DNA of 64,000 nt from Priestia abyssalis (GTDB lineage Bacteria > Bacillota > Bacilli > Bacillales > Bacillaceae_H), in the NCBI RefSeq assembly GCF_002019595.1, contig NZ_KV917369.1, positions 5,128,326 to 5,192,325 of the forward strand, read 5' to 3'. Positions 7,116-15,156 of the stretch are shown here, piece by piece (within the stretch, counting starts at the first letter, position 1; each line of letters begins with the position of its first letter). A program made the position numbers and the translations under genes. The notes beneath the pieces were generated by a model that did not search any database, was not told the origin of the DNA, and saw nothing but the letters and a program-made list of their open reading frames with translations.

Positions 7116-8105
7116 TTAAATAGGGCTCACTGTTTCTCTTTCAATAATGGAATGAGGCATAACGATTTCCTTTTCAGCTTGATGCCCCAATAAGATTTCA
7201 ACAGCTACTCTTCCCATTTCATAAAGCGGCTGACCAACTGTCGTTAACGGTGGTACTGTTTTTTCTGCTGTTGCAGTATTATCGTATCCAATGACTGAAA
7301 TATCGTGAGGTACTTTCATGTTTCGTTTATGTAAAAAGGATAATGCTCCGGCTGCCATTTCATCACTAGCACAAAACACGGCCGTGAGCGCATGAGTGTA
7401 TTGGGAAAGTAATTTTTCCATTCCTTCTATTCCACTTCTAAATCTGAAATCCCCATATATAATTGAACAATCATCGATATATAGTTGGTGATCTTGTAAA
7501 GCTTGTTTAAACGCTTGTACACGTGGAATGGTAGCCAACGGATCTCCTTTCGTTCCTGCAATCATTCCAATATGGGTATGACCATGTTGAATCAAATATG
7601 ACACAGCATCATAAGAAGCCTTATAGTCGTTGACCTTTACATACGGCAACGGATAAGGGGACTGAGTGGAAACAAGCACCACAGGAAGCTCCATGCCTTT
7701 AATCGTATTGTAATAGGCATCCGTCATCTGATCACTAACAAATAGAATTCCATCTACTTGCTTTTCACGCAGCATTTGTAAATATTTCATTGTTCGTGTA
7801 CCATTCTTATCCGTTTTACAAACAATTACACTGTAATCAAGCTCATGAGCCCTATCTTCCATACCGTTTAAGATGGCGGATGCAAATAAGTCTGATACAG
7901 CCGGAAGCAATACACCAATCGTTTTCGTCCGCTTACTTATTAAACCTCTTGCAATGGCATTTGGCTGGTAGCCCATTTGTTTAATTGTATTCATAACACG
8001 CTTTTTCGTTTCTTCAGAATAGCCCGGTAAATTGTTTACTACTCTGGAAACAGTCGCAACCGAAACATTTGCTTTCCTCGCCACATCTTTAATTGTAACA
8101 GACAT
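7116..8105 (-). CDS. LacI/GalR-family transcriptional regulator
   Basis: About 329 residues. The N-terminal helix-turn-helix (TIKDVARKANVSVATVSRVV) is followed by the hinge motif NAIARGL and a periplasmic-binding-protein-like effector domain (TIGVLLPAVSDLFASAI through GYDNTATAEKTVPPLTTV). The start is the ATG at 8105, which gives the usual MSVTIKDV opening. The longer reading from 8153 adds an unconserved leader. No sugar operon adjoins it, so the effector and targets are unknown. It resembles MalR/RbsR/CcpA paralogs rather than CcpA itself. Confidence 0.9.
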   Translation of the reverse strand: MSVTIKDVARKANVSVATVSRVVNNLPGYSEETKKRVMNTIKQMGYQPNAIARGLISKRTKTIGVLLPAVSDLFASAILNGMEDRAHELDYSVIVCKTDKNGTRTMKYLQMLREKQVDGILFVSDQMTDAYYNTIKGMELPVVLVSTQSPYPLPYVKVNDYKASYDAVSYLIQHGHTHIGMIAGTKGDPLATIPRVQAFKQALQDHQLYIDDCSIIYGDFRFRSGIEGMEKLLSQYTHALTAVFCASDEMAAGALSFLHKRNMKVPHDISVIGYDNTATAEKTVPPLTTVGQPLYEMGRVAVEILLGHQAEKEIVMPHSIIERETVSPI

Positions 8106-8315
8106 ACCCCCACCGCCTCTTGTGTAACCGTTTTCGTAGAGAAATTGTAACATTTATGTAAAATTCTTTCAATTATTATATTCCTCACAGAGAAAGCTGT
8201 CAGAAACAGTCCATCGTCATCCATGAAAAAGCTATATTCCAAGTACTAGAAAACAACCGCTCTATAAATCGAAAAGAATTTCCCGATGATTTCTAAATAA
8301 AATAACATGTGTTTT

Positions 8316-8378
8316 ATTGAAAGGACCCGCTCCTGAATCCTTTTATTTTACCGGATTTCTAGGGCGGGTCCTTTCAAT
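8316..8378. repeat. 60-bp hairpin repeat, copy 2 (downstream of yutM)
   Basis: Starts ATTGAAAGGACCCGC and ends GCGGGTCCTTTCAAT, with inner GAATCC / GGATTT pairing. It is in the same orientation as the copy at 3873-3932. It begins 9 bases beyond the yutM stop and is the only candidate terminator for that gene. Confidence 0.8.
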
Positions 8379-8387
8379 TATTCTCTT

Positions 8388-8753
8388 CTAACACTCTTCT
8401 GGGGTACCTGTATTCGTAGCCGTACGGAAAGAAGAGCCGCAGCCACAGGAAGCGATCGCATTCGGATTATCGATGGTAAAGCCTCCACCAAGCATAGACT
8501 GCTTATAATCGATTTTTGTTCCTTTTAAAGCAGGAGCGCTTTCTTTATCGACCAACACTTTAATCCCATGTTGTTCCAATTGAACATCTCCTTCTTGTAC
8601 TTCATGGTCAAACCCCATGCCGTAAGAAAGGCCGCTGCACCCCCCTCCTTGAATAGCTACACGCAAATAAGCCTCTTGTTCACCATGCTCTTTCATCATA
8701 TCTTTTATTTGAAAGCTTGCCGCTTCAGTAATCGTTAGGATATCTTGACTCAT
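8388..8753 (-). CDS. yutM: A-type iron-sulfur carrier (HesB/IscA/ErpA family) YutM
   Basis: 121-residue A-type carrier that receives Fe-S clusters from the SUF scaffold and hands them to client proteins. The three conserved cysteines are present: C39 in GGGCSGLSYG, and C103 and C105 in SCGCGSSF. Length is normal. The ATG is preceded by GGAGGTCGAA. It is monocistronic in appearance, lying between dapF and the LacI-type gene, and works with the suf genes at 33.7-38.9 kb. Confidence 0.93.
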   Translation of the reverse strand: MSQDILTITEAASFQIKDMMKEHGEQEAYLRVAIQGGGCSGLSYGMGFDHEVQEGDVQLEQHGIKVLVDKESAPALKGTKIDYKQSMLGGGFTIDNPNAIASCGCGSSFRTATNTGTPEEC

Positions 8754-8908
8754 TTATATTCGACCTCCTTCTCATTACTATTATACTCTTTATAAGTGCC
8801 TCCAACAAACAATCTGCCGCAGGATAAAGCTAAAGCTGACTTCCCAAACATGACGAGCTTTTCACTTGTCTTAATTGTAAAAACAATCATTCCCAGAAAA
8901 AATCCTAA

Positions 8909-9763
8909 TTAATAGTAGTAGGTTCCTGTACAAATTGTCTCAGCCGGCCCTGTCATTAATACCGTCCCCTCTTCTTTCCATGTAATAACAAGATCTCCGC
9001 CTGCTAAATGTACGGTCGTCGGAACACCTTTTTTCGTATGACCGTTTAATACCGATGCCACCACTGCTGCACAGGCCCCTGTTCCGCACGCCATGGTAAC
9101 GCCAGACCCTCTTTCCCATACACGAAAATGGAGTTCGTTTTCACTAACAGCTTCTACAAATTCAACGTTTATTCCTTCTGGGAACATCTCGTGCTTTTCC
9201 ACGATTGGACCTAATGTTGTAACAGGGGCTTCATTAATATTAGGCACGTAAAAAATAACATGTGGATTTCCCATTGAAACAGCTGTCATCTCATACTCTT
9301 GCCCATTAAAAGAAGTTTTCTCTGCCACTACTTGGTCCATGGCTTCTCCTTGCATTGGAATACTATGACTCGCTAAACGCGGCTGCCCCATGTCTATTGT
9401 GACACTTTGAACTACACCATTTTCCTCTTTCACCTGTGCTTCTACTAATCCAGACAACGTTTCAATTTGAAATACTTCTGTTTGTACTAGTTTATGTTCG
9501 TAAGCATATTTAGCGACACAACGCAGTCCATTTCCACAGTTTTTCGCTTCAGAACCATCATTATTAAAAACACGCATCTTTACAGAAGCCAAATCAGAAG
9601 GACAAATTAAAATCATCCCATCAGCCCCAATTCCCGTGTGAATATTCGACACCTTAACTGCAAGGGCTGACAGTTCATCCTCTTCCAGTTTTTCTTCAAA
9701 CATATTGACATAAATATAATTGTTTCCTAGTGCATGCATTTTCGTAAATTGGAAGCTTTTCAT
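8909..9763 (-). CDS. dapF: Diaminopimelate epimerase
   Basis: Interconverts LL- and meso-diaminopimelate for lysine and peptidoglycan synthesis. The 284-residue length is standard. Both catalytic cysteines are visible: C76 in NCGNGLRC and C226 in ACGTGACA. The N-terminal FTKMHALGNN and the second-domain GNPHVIF are family features. RBS AGGAGT precedes the ATG. B. subtilis has dapF (yutL) in the same neighbourhood. Confidence 0.96.
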   Translation of the reverse strand: MKSFQFTKMHALGNNYIYVNMFEEKLEEDELSALAVKVSNIHTGIGADGMILICPSDLASVKMRVFNNDGSEAKNCGNGLRCVAKYAYEHKLVQTEVFQIETLSGLVEAQVKEENGVVQSVTIDMGQPRLASHSIPMQGEAMDQVVAEKTSFNGQEYEMTAVSMGNPHVIFYVPNINEAPVTTLGPIVEKHEMFPEGINVEFVEAVSENELHFRVWERGSGVTMACGTGACAAVVASVLNGHTKKGVPTTVHLAGGDLVITWKEEGTVLMTGPAETICTGTYYY

Positions 9764-9855
9764 TTTTACTCCTCCGCTGCAGAAAGTTTTTTATTGTTTT
9801 ATAGTATAAAGATATCTAAAGAAGTACACAATGAAAATATCCCCCGTTTTAAACT

Positions 9856-9886
9856 CCTTGATTATTTTAATCGAGGGGTTTTTTTA
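9856..9886 (+). terminator. Orphan plus-strand terminator ahead of the DUF2225 remnant
   Basis: Stem CCTTGATTA / TAATCGAGG with loop TTT, followed by GGTTTTTTTA. It points in the plus direction although no plus-strand gene precedes it (dapF starts at 9763 on the minus strand). A perfect tandem 14-mer duplication (GTTTTTTTATTTGA twice, 9878-9905) follows. Confidence 0.6.
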
Positions 9887-9932
9887 TTTGAGTTTTTTTA
9901 TTTGAGTCTTTTCTTCTAAAAATAATCATTCT

Positions 9933-10526
9933 ATGAAGAAATGCGGAGATTTTTTTACCCATTATGAAAATGAAGACCTAAACCCAACCCTTTACCATGT
10001 GAACGTTTGTCCTCATTGTGGTTTTTCGGCAACGGAGGACTTTTCCCCATATTTTGCACCAAAATCCCTCGATTATATTAAGGAAAAAGTGTGCAGCCAA
10101 TGGAACATGCAAAATTACGGGGAAAAAAGAGGCATTGAACAAACTATTAATAGTCATAAATTGGCCATTTACCGTGCCTCCCTGAAAAAAGAAAAACATA
10201 TTACAATAGCAGGCTTACTTCTTCGCCTCGCTTGGCTTTATCGTATAAAAGAACAAATGGAAAAAGAACATCGCTTTTTGGCCTATGCAAGACAGGAATA
10301 TATAGAATCATATAGTACAGATGACTTCCGTGGTACACAGATGGGGACAGTACGAATTTTGTACATCATCGGAGAATTAAGCAAAAGAATCGGCGATGAA
10401 AAACAAGCGGCTCTCTATTTTTCAAAAATAATTCAAAAGCATGCCCAGAGCGGAGACCAAAAAATCGTTGAAATGGCCAGTGAACGCTGGTGTGAAATCA
10501 GAGAACAACAGAAAACAGCTATGTAA
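9933..10526 (+). pseudogene. DUF2225 family protein, N-terminally truncated
   Basis: 197 residues that match the middle and C-terminal part of DUF2225 proteins (YHVNVCPHCGFSATEDFSPYF, KEKHITIAGLLLRLAWLYR, SYSTDDFRGTQM). The family normally has a first CPxC...FxTKKVRS module of about 40 residues. Here only VFSSKNNHS remains, in frame before the ATG and preceded by a TGA. No ribosome binding site lies upstream of the ATG. The remaining frame is intact and may still be translated, but I read it as a 5'-decayed gene. Function of the family is unknown. Confidence 0.7.
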
Positions 10527-10538
10527 TCTAAGCAGATA

Positions 10539-10594
10539 AAATAAACCGCCCTGCAAAATCTTGGAGATTCGGGAGTTTCCAGGACGATTTATTT
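10539..10594 (-). terminator. Terminator between the DUF2225 remnant and yuzB, minus direction
   Basis: Arms AAATAAACCGCCCTG and CAGGACGATTTATTT. Both mismatches become G-U pairs only in minus-strand RNA, where the hairpin is followed by TTTATTTTATCT. This indicates termination of yuzB transcription. Confidence 0.65.
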
Positions 10595-10642
10595 GTCAGT
10601 CATTCCACAGCCATGCCTAGGCACGGCTGTGGAATGACTGAC
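10595..10642 (+). terminator. Strong hairpin, plus direction
   Basis: 18-bp perfect arms GTCAGTCATTCCACAGCC and GGCTGTGGAATGACTGAC with a further TGCC/GGCA inside. TTTATTT follows on the plus strand. It lies between the convergent DUF2225 remnant and yuzB. Confidence 0.75.
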
Positions 10643-10647
10643 TTTAT

Positions 10648-10896
10648 TTAAAACATTGGATTCTCTTCCAAGTGTTCATATATATGTTCAACTAATTGCT
10701 CAGGTGTTTCGGCTTTTACGACTTCACCATTTACGAGCGCAAATAACATGTGTGCACATTTCCCGCAATATCCCAAACAGCCATATTCGATGATATCTAA
10801 GTTAGGATCTTTTTCTAATTGTTCCAACGCCTTTTGGGAACCGCTTGCTAAATTGCTGATACAAAATTCCACAATGGGTTTTATCATTTTTTTCAC
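10648..10896 (-). CDS. yuzB: YuzB family protein (DUF1450)
   Basis: 82-residue thioredoxin/ferredoxin-fold protein of the DUF1450 family. C12 is in EFCISN, and the pair YGCLGYCGKCA at about residues 38-48 resembles a thioredoxin-like 2Fe-2S or redox site. Function is unknown. A good sigma-A promoter lies upstream at 10914-10942 (minus strand). It faces the divergent promoter of yutJ. Confidence 0.88.
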   Translation of the reverse strand: MKKMIKPIVEFCISNLASGSQKALEQLEKDPNLDIIEYGCLGYCGKCAHMLFALVNGEVVKAETPEQLVEHIYEHLEENPMF

Positions 10897-10913
10897 CTCG
10901 CTACTAATTTTTA

Positions 10914-10942
10914 ATCGTACCTTGTTTTACAATAAACGTCAA
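10914..10942 (-). promoter_or_regulatory. Sigma-A promoter of yuzB
   Basis: Minus-strand TTGACG, 17-base spacer, TACGAT, ending 18 bases before the yuzB start region. Confidence 0.65.
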
Positions 10943-10987
10943 TTTAATCAACTGAGCAAATTGTGTTGAAAATTGCCCGAAAACATG

Positions 10988-11016
10988 TTGTTATTTTTGT
11001 CTAATTTCGTTATACT
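10988..11016 (+). promoter_or_regulatory. Sigma-A promoter of yutJ
   Basis: TTGTTA (10988-10993), 17-base spacer, TATACT (11011-11016), giving a leader of about 100 bases before yutJ. Confidence 0.65.
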
Positions 11017-11124
11017 TTTAGATGCAATAGGGATTAAACGTGCTATCACAACGTATTATTTCAATTAAATATGTTATCAAATATACACATAGATAAATGC
11101 ATAGAAGGCAAAGGAGAAATTTCC

Positions 11125-12192
11125 ATGAAGAACCTTGTTATTCTTGGTGGCGGTTATGGCGGCATGCGTATACTACAAAGACTTCTCCCGACTCAACTAC
11201 CAGAAGATGTTCAAATTACACTCATTGACAAAGCCCCTTATCACAGTTTAAAAACGGAATTTTACGCATTAGCAGCAGGAACCATCGCTGATCAGCATGT
11301 TCGTGTTACGTTTCCAGAACACTCCCGTTTAAACATTAAATACGGATTAGTGACAAAAATCGATTTGGAGAACAAACTTGTCCATCTACAAAATGAAGAT
11401 CATGTATCATATGATGATTTGGTGATTGGTTTAGGCTGTGAGGATAAGTATCACAACGTTCCAGGTGCAGAAGAACACACATATAGCATTCAATCAATCG
11501 ATGCATCGAGACAAACGTATCAAATGCTCAACAACTTGCCTGCCCATGCAGTTGTTTCAATCGTGGGAGCTGGATTGAGCGGTGTGGAACTTGCCAGTGA
11601 ATTACGTGAAAGCCGTCCAGACTTGACGATTAAACTATTCGATCGCGGAAAACATATTTTATCTGCTTTCCCTGAAAGATTAAGTAATTACGTACAGGAA
11701 TGGTTCACTTCACACGGAGTCGAGATTATCAATAACGCTAATATCACAAAAGTGGAAGAAAACGCTCTGTACAATCATGACGAATGCATTCACAGCGATG
11801 TCATCGTATGGACTGCCGGCATTCAGCCAATTAAAGTCGTGCGTGAATTAGAAGTAGAAAAAGATTCACAAGGAAGGGTCGTTTTAACTCCACATCATAA
11901 TCTACCGACAGATGAGCATGTCTATGTCGTAGGAGACTGTGCAAGCCTGCCTCATGCACCAAGCGCGCAATTAGCAGAGGGGCAGGCTGAGCAAATCGTC
12001 CAAATCCTTTTAAAAAGATGGAATGGCGAGGAATTGCCGGAAGAGCTTCCTTCTATTAAGTTAAAAGGCGTTCTTGGGTCTCTAGGCAAAAAACATGGCT
12101 TTGGTCTATTAGCCGAACGCCCAATTACTGGACGAGTGGCGCGCCTGTTAAAGTCCGGAATTCTTTGGATGTACAAGCACCATAGCGGTTAA
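11125..12192 (+). CDS. yutJ: NADH dehydrogenase-like flavoprotein YutJ
   Basis: 355-residue FAD/NAD pyridine nucleotide-disulfide oxidoreductase related to NDH-2. N-terminal GGGYGGMR binds FAD, IVGAGLSGVELASEL binds NAD, and VYVVGDCASL is the C-terminal FAD motif. Like B. subtilis YutJ it is shorter than Ndh, and its C-terminal end (ILWMYKHHSG) is brief. The ATG at 11125 follows AAAGGAG with 8-base spacing, so the longer reading from 11071 is not used. It is convergent with yuzD across a shared terminator. Confidence 0.9.
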   Translation: MKNLVILGGGYGGMRILQRLLPTQLPEDVQITLIDKAPYHSLKTEFYALAAGTIADQHVRVTFPEHSRLNIKYGLVTKIDLENKLVHLQNEDHVSYDDLVIGLGCEDKYHNVPGAEEHTYSIQSIDASRQTYQMLNNLPAHAVVSIVGAGLSGVELASELRESRPDLTIKLFDRGKHILSAFPERLSNYVQEWFTSHGVEIINNANITKVEENALYNHDECIHSDVIVWTAGIQPIKVVRELEVEKDSQGRVVLTPHHNLPTDEHVYVVGDCASLPHAPSAQLAEGQAEQIVQILLKRWNGEELPEELPSIKLKGVLGSLGKKHGFGLLAERPITGRVARLLKSGILWMYKHHSG

Positions 12193-12218
12193 AAAGGCTA
12201 CACTTTCTTATCTTTTAC

Positions 12219-12258
12219 AAAGAAACCCTTTAGAGCTTTGGCTCTAAAGGGTTTCTTT
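12219..12258. terminator. Bidirectional terminator yutJ/yuzD
   Basis: Perfect 18-bp stem (AAAGAAACCCTTTAGAGC and its complement) with loop TTTG. The yuzD stop codon lies inside the right arm, so the last codons of yuzD are encoded by the stem. Confidence 0.8.
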
Positions 12259-12579
12259 CGGTTCATACCCATATTTCTGAAGCTCTTCATAAATACGTTT
12301 TAGCTTCGGATTTCCTTCTCCCACAATTTCCCCTTTAATGACAACAACAGGGTAGAAGAGATCTTCATCAATCACTTGCTGGGCGAACTGTTTTTTCTCT
12401 AAATCTTCAGGTGGATTATGAATGTCTATATACGCTAAATCAAACGGCTGATCCGGAAATTTTCTCGAAATGGCAGCCTCCAGCCAATCATACGTCTCTT
12501 TGGAAGAAGGCAAATTGACACAACTCGCGCAAATCACTTCCGCCCCATACACACACACTTCCACCTTTTCCTTCACCAT
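12244..12579 (-). CDS. yuzD: YuzD family protein (DUF1462)
   Basis: 111-residue thioredoxin-fold protein. The redox-like CASC motif is at about residues 17-20 (VICASCVNLPSSKET). DUF1462 proteins such as B. subtilis YuzD have no established function. It sits between yutJ and the NifU-like yutI, so a redox or Fe-S link is plausible but inferred. RBS GGGGGAAATA lies before the ATG. Confidence 0.88.
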   Translation of the reverse strand: MVKEKVEVCVYGAEVICASCVNLPSSKETYDWLEAAISRKFPDQPFDLAYIDIHNPPEDLEKKQFAQQVIDEDLFYPVVVIKGEIVGEGNPKLKRIYEELQKYGYEPKETL

Positions 12580-12709
12580 ATTATTTCCCCCTCTAAACTT
12601 GTCTTCACTTTAAGTTTTTTGTAAAAGATTATTGCCTGTTATTTTCTTATTCACCTTACACCTATAAGTTTTCATACCATGAATTAACTCATACAGGTCT
12701 TAGTGTAAA

Positions 12710-12801
12710 CGGTTGACAAAAAGCCGAGGGCTCTTTGTCAACCGCTTGTATGTAAAGGGTATGACAGGGGGTATTCTCCCCTGTCATACCCTTTACATAC
12801 A
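12710..12801. other. Two tandem long hairpins between divergent yuzD and yutI
   Basis: The 303-base gap holds two adjacent hairpins. Hairpin 1 (12710-12744) has 16-base arms CGGTTGACAAAAAGCC / GGCTCTTTGTCAACCG with one mismatch. Hairpin 2 (12747-12801) has 24-base perfectly complementary arms starting TGTATGTAAAGGG around GTATTCT. The genes diverge, so these are not end-of-gene terminators for either neighbour. TATAAT at 12851 is a possible -10 for yutI, but no good -35 accompanies it. Confidence 0.75.
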
Positions 12802-12882
12802 GGTTAACATTACCGATTGCACTTGAATAGATTTTTTCCGCCAGACCGTTTATAATAATCATAAGGAAGGGAGTCGATTAGT

Positions 12883-13119
12883 ATGTCAGAAATGGATATG
12901 AAAGAACAAGTTCAAGAAGTATTAGATAAACTTCGCCCGTTCTTACTACGTGACGGCGGAGACTGCGAGCTAGTGGATATTGAAGATGGTATCGTAAAAT
13001 TACGTTTACTAGGTGCTTGCGGAAGCTGCCCAAGTTCAACTATCACATTAAAGGCTGGTATTGAGCGAGCTCTTTTAGAAGAAGTACCAGGCGTTGTTGA
13101 AGTAGAACAAGTATTTTAA
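12883..13119 (+). CDS. yutI: NifU-like Fe-S scaffold/carrier (Nfu family) YutI
   Basis: 78-residue Nfu-type protein that carries or assembles Fe-S clusters. The conserved CxxC (C46 and C49 in GACGSCPSS) is intact and the small single-domain length is normal in Bacillus. RBS AAGGAAGGGAG precedes the ATG. It ends at a bidirectional terminator shared with thrB. It cooperates with the suf operon and yutM in this window. Confidence 0.94.
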   Translation: MSEMDMKEQVQEVLDKLRPFLLRDGGDCELVDIEDGIVKLRLLGACGSCPSSTITLKAGIERALLEEVPGVVEVEQVF

Positions 13120-13120
13120 T

Positions 13121-13167
13121 AAAAAAAAGAAAGGCAGGGCTATTCTAGCCCCGCCTTTCTTTTTTTT
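13121..13167. terminator. Bidirectional terminator yutI/thrB
   Basis: Arms running from A-tract through AAGGCAGGGCT and AGCCCCGCCTT to a T-tract, loop ATTCT, one mismatch. T runs on both strands. Confidence 0.9.
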
Positions 13168-13174
13168 ATTTACT

Positions 13175-14098
13175 TTATGAGCATGAACTCGTTTTTACTT
13201 CCTTTGTTACCCGAACTCCTGCCGAATCGATATTTAATACGCTTATATCACAGTCAGAAAGAACAGTTTGCAAGTATTCCCCTACCTTTTGGCCTTCCCC
13301 TTTTTTCGCTAAACAAAGAACAGTAGGGCCGGCGCCGCTTAACGCGACTCCAATTGCTCCTTTTTTCTTCGCTTCACGGCGGACAATTTCCAACTCAGGA
13401 ACAAGAGCTGCACGGTATGGTTCATGAAACAGATCTTTTTCCATCATCTCTCCAACGAGCGGCCAATTTCGACTCACTAACGCACCTACCAGTACATTCC
13501 CTATCGCTGCAGCTGCAACGGCCTCTTTGTAAGACAGGTGTTCCGGCAACACGCTTCTCGCTTCCGTCGTTTTCAGCTCATAACGTGGAATAACGGCCAC
13601 TACATCTAAGTCTAAATCAGTAAGATGAACAAGATGGGTCGTTTCGTTGTAATGACTTCCAATGACTAATCCTCCATAAAGGGAAGGACCGACATTATCC
13701 GGATGTCCTTCGATTAAGCTGGCAATCTCCATTTTTTCATCTAATGTAAGCTGCAAATCACCTAACACGTTAGCAAGCTCGATTCCCGCTACAATGGCAG
13801 AAGCACTGCTTCCAAGACCGCGTGTAAGGGGAATATCGCTTTCAACCTCCACTTTTACAGGAGGAAGAGATACGTGATACTTGTCCGCTACTTGCGCAGC
13901 AACTTGATACATTAAATTTTCTTTATCGGTCGGAATATCTTCTACATCTTTTGTTTTCGGAATAAACTCCCATTCGTTTGAAAGCTCGACTTTTAAGGAT
14001 AAGTATTTGGACAGTGCAACACCAATCGAATCAAAACCAGGTCCCAAATTCGCTGAGCTAGCAGGAACCGTTATAATAAATCGCTCATTTTTTAGCAT
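13175..14098 (-). CDS. thrB: Homoserine kinase
   Basis: GHMP-family kinase (307 residues) that phosphorylates L-homoserine, the step between Hom and ThrC. The ATP-binding loop PLTRGLGSSASA is at residues 90-101, VPASSANLGPGFD starts the fold, and SGAGPTVLC is the third motif. It is the last gene of hom-thrC-thrB and overlaps thrC by 7 bases. It ends at the terminator shared with yutI. Confidence 0.96.
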   Translation of the reverse strand: MLKNERFIITVPASSANLGPGFDSIGVALSKYLSLKVELSNEWEFIPKTKDVEDIPTDKENLMYQVAAQVADKYHVSLPPVKVEVESDIPLTRGLGSSASAIVAGIELANVLGDLQLTLDEKMEIASLIEGHPDNVGPSLYGGLVIGSHYNETTHLVHLTDLDLDVVAVIPRYELKTTEARSVLPEHLSYKEAVAAAAIGNVLVGALVSRNWPLVGEMMEKDLFHEPYRAALVPELEIVRREAKKKGAIGVALSGAGPTVLCLAKKGEGQKVGEYLQTVLSDCDISVLNIDSAGVRVTKEVKTSSCS

Positions 14099-15156
14099 GA
14101 AGCCACCACACCTTGAATATGCTCGAATACTTTCTCTTCATCATTTGGTAATACGACCGGCTTCACATTGTTTACATCGATGGCTGTGCTCGGATCTTTC
14201 AATCCATTTCCAGTCAATACAGCTACAACAGTTGAACCTTTTGCGATTAACCCTGCATTTACATGTTTGATGACACCCGCAATGGATGCTGCAGATCCAG
14301 GCTCAGCAAATACACCTTCACGCTTAGCAATGAGACGATAAGCTGCCACAATTTCCTCATCTGTCACTTCATCAATTTTCCCATTTGATTCCGATGCTGC
14401 ATTGACGGCATATTGCCAGCTTGCAGGATTGCCGATTCGAATAGCTGTCGCAATCGTTTCGGGATTTTCGATTACTTCATTACGAACAATGGCGGCTGCA
14501 CCTTCCGCTTCAAAACCATGCATATGCGGAAGTCCTGTTTGATGGCGTTCATGGTATTCTTTAAAACCTTTCCAGTAAGCCGTAATGTTTCCTGCGTTGC
14601 CAACCGGAATAGCAAGAACGTCCGGTGCTTTTCCAAGCTGGTCGCAAATTTCAAAGGCCGCAGTCTTTTGCCCTTCAATGCGATATGGATTGACTGAGTT
14701 GACAAGAGAAATCGGAGCTGTTTCGCTTAGCTTGCGCACCATGGATAAAGCATGATCAAAGTTGCCTTCAATCGCGACAATTTCTGCTCCATACATAACT
14801 GCTTGAGCTAATTTCCCCATAGCAATCTTGCCGTTCGGAATGACGACGATACAGCGCATTCCTGCTCTTGCCGCGTATGCTGCCGCTGCCGCAGATGTAT
14901 TACCTGTAGAAGCGCAAATAACTGTCTTGCTACCATCTTCTTTTGCCTTTGCCACGGCCATAACCATCCCGCGGTCTTTAAACGAACCTGTCGGGTTTAC
15001 CCCATCGATTTTCACGTGTAAATCAATGCCTAGTTCTTCTGAAAGATGCGGTAAATGGAGAAGCGGCGTATTTCCTTCATTCAATGTCAGCATTGGTGTT
15101 TTTTCTGTTATTGGCAAATACTCTCTATATTGTTGCAATAAGCCGCGCCACATCAT
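14092..15156 (-). CDS. thrC: Threonine synthase
   Basis: PLP-dependent enzyme (354 residues) that converts O-phosphohomoserine to threonine. PLP lysine K60 is in NPTGSFKDRG, and the phosphate-binding glycine loop is PVGNAGNITAY. The ATG overlaps the hom TGA (ATGA type), which suggests translational coupling. The length fits the short Bacillus class. It is the middle gene of the operon. Confidence 0.96.
   Translation of the reverse strand: MMWRGLLQQYREYLPITEKTPMLTLNEGNTPLLHLPHLSEELGIDLHVKIDGVNPTGSFKDRGMVMAVAKAKEDGSKTVICASTGNTSAAAAAYAARAGMRCIVVIPNGKIAMGKLAQAVMYGAEIVAIEGNFDHALSMVRKLSETAPISLVNSVNPYRIEGQKTAAFEICDQLGKAPDVLAIPVGNAGNITAYWKGFKEYHERHQTGLPHMHGFEAEGAAAIVRNEVIENPETIATAIRIGNPASWQYAVNAASESNGKIDEVTDEEIVAAYRLIAKREGVFAEPGSAASIAGVIKHVNAGLIAKGSTVVAVLTGNGLKDPSTAIDVNNVKPVVLPNDEEKVFEHIQGVVASC

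Noticed and set aside
6879..7193. Plus-strand 104-codon frame crossing into the LacI-type gene
   Set aside because: It runs through the 22-bp hairpin and the regulator's 3' end, has no ribosome site and matches nothing I know.
9830..9904. 24-codon hydrophobic frame ahead of the DUF2225 remnant
   Set aside because: No ribosome site; it is mostly terminator and T-rich tandem repeat.
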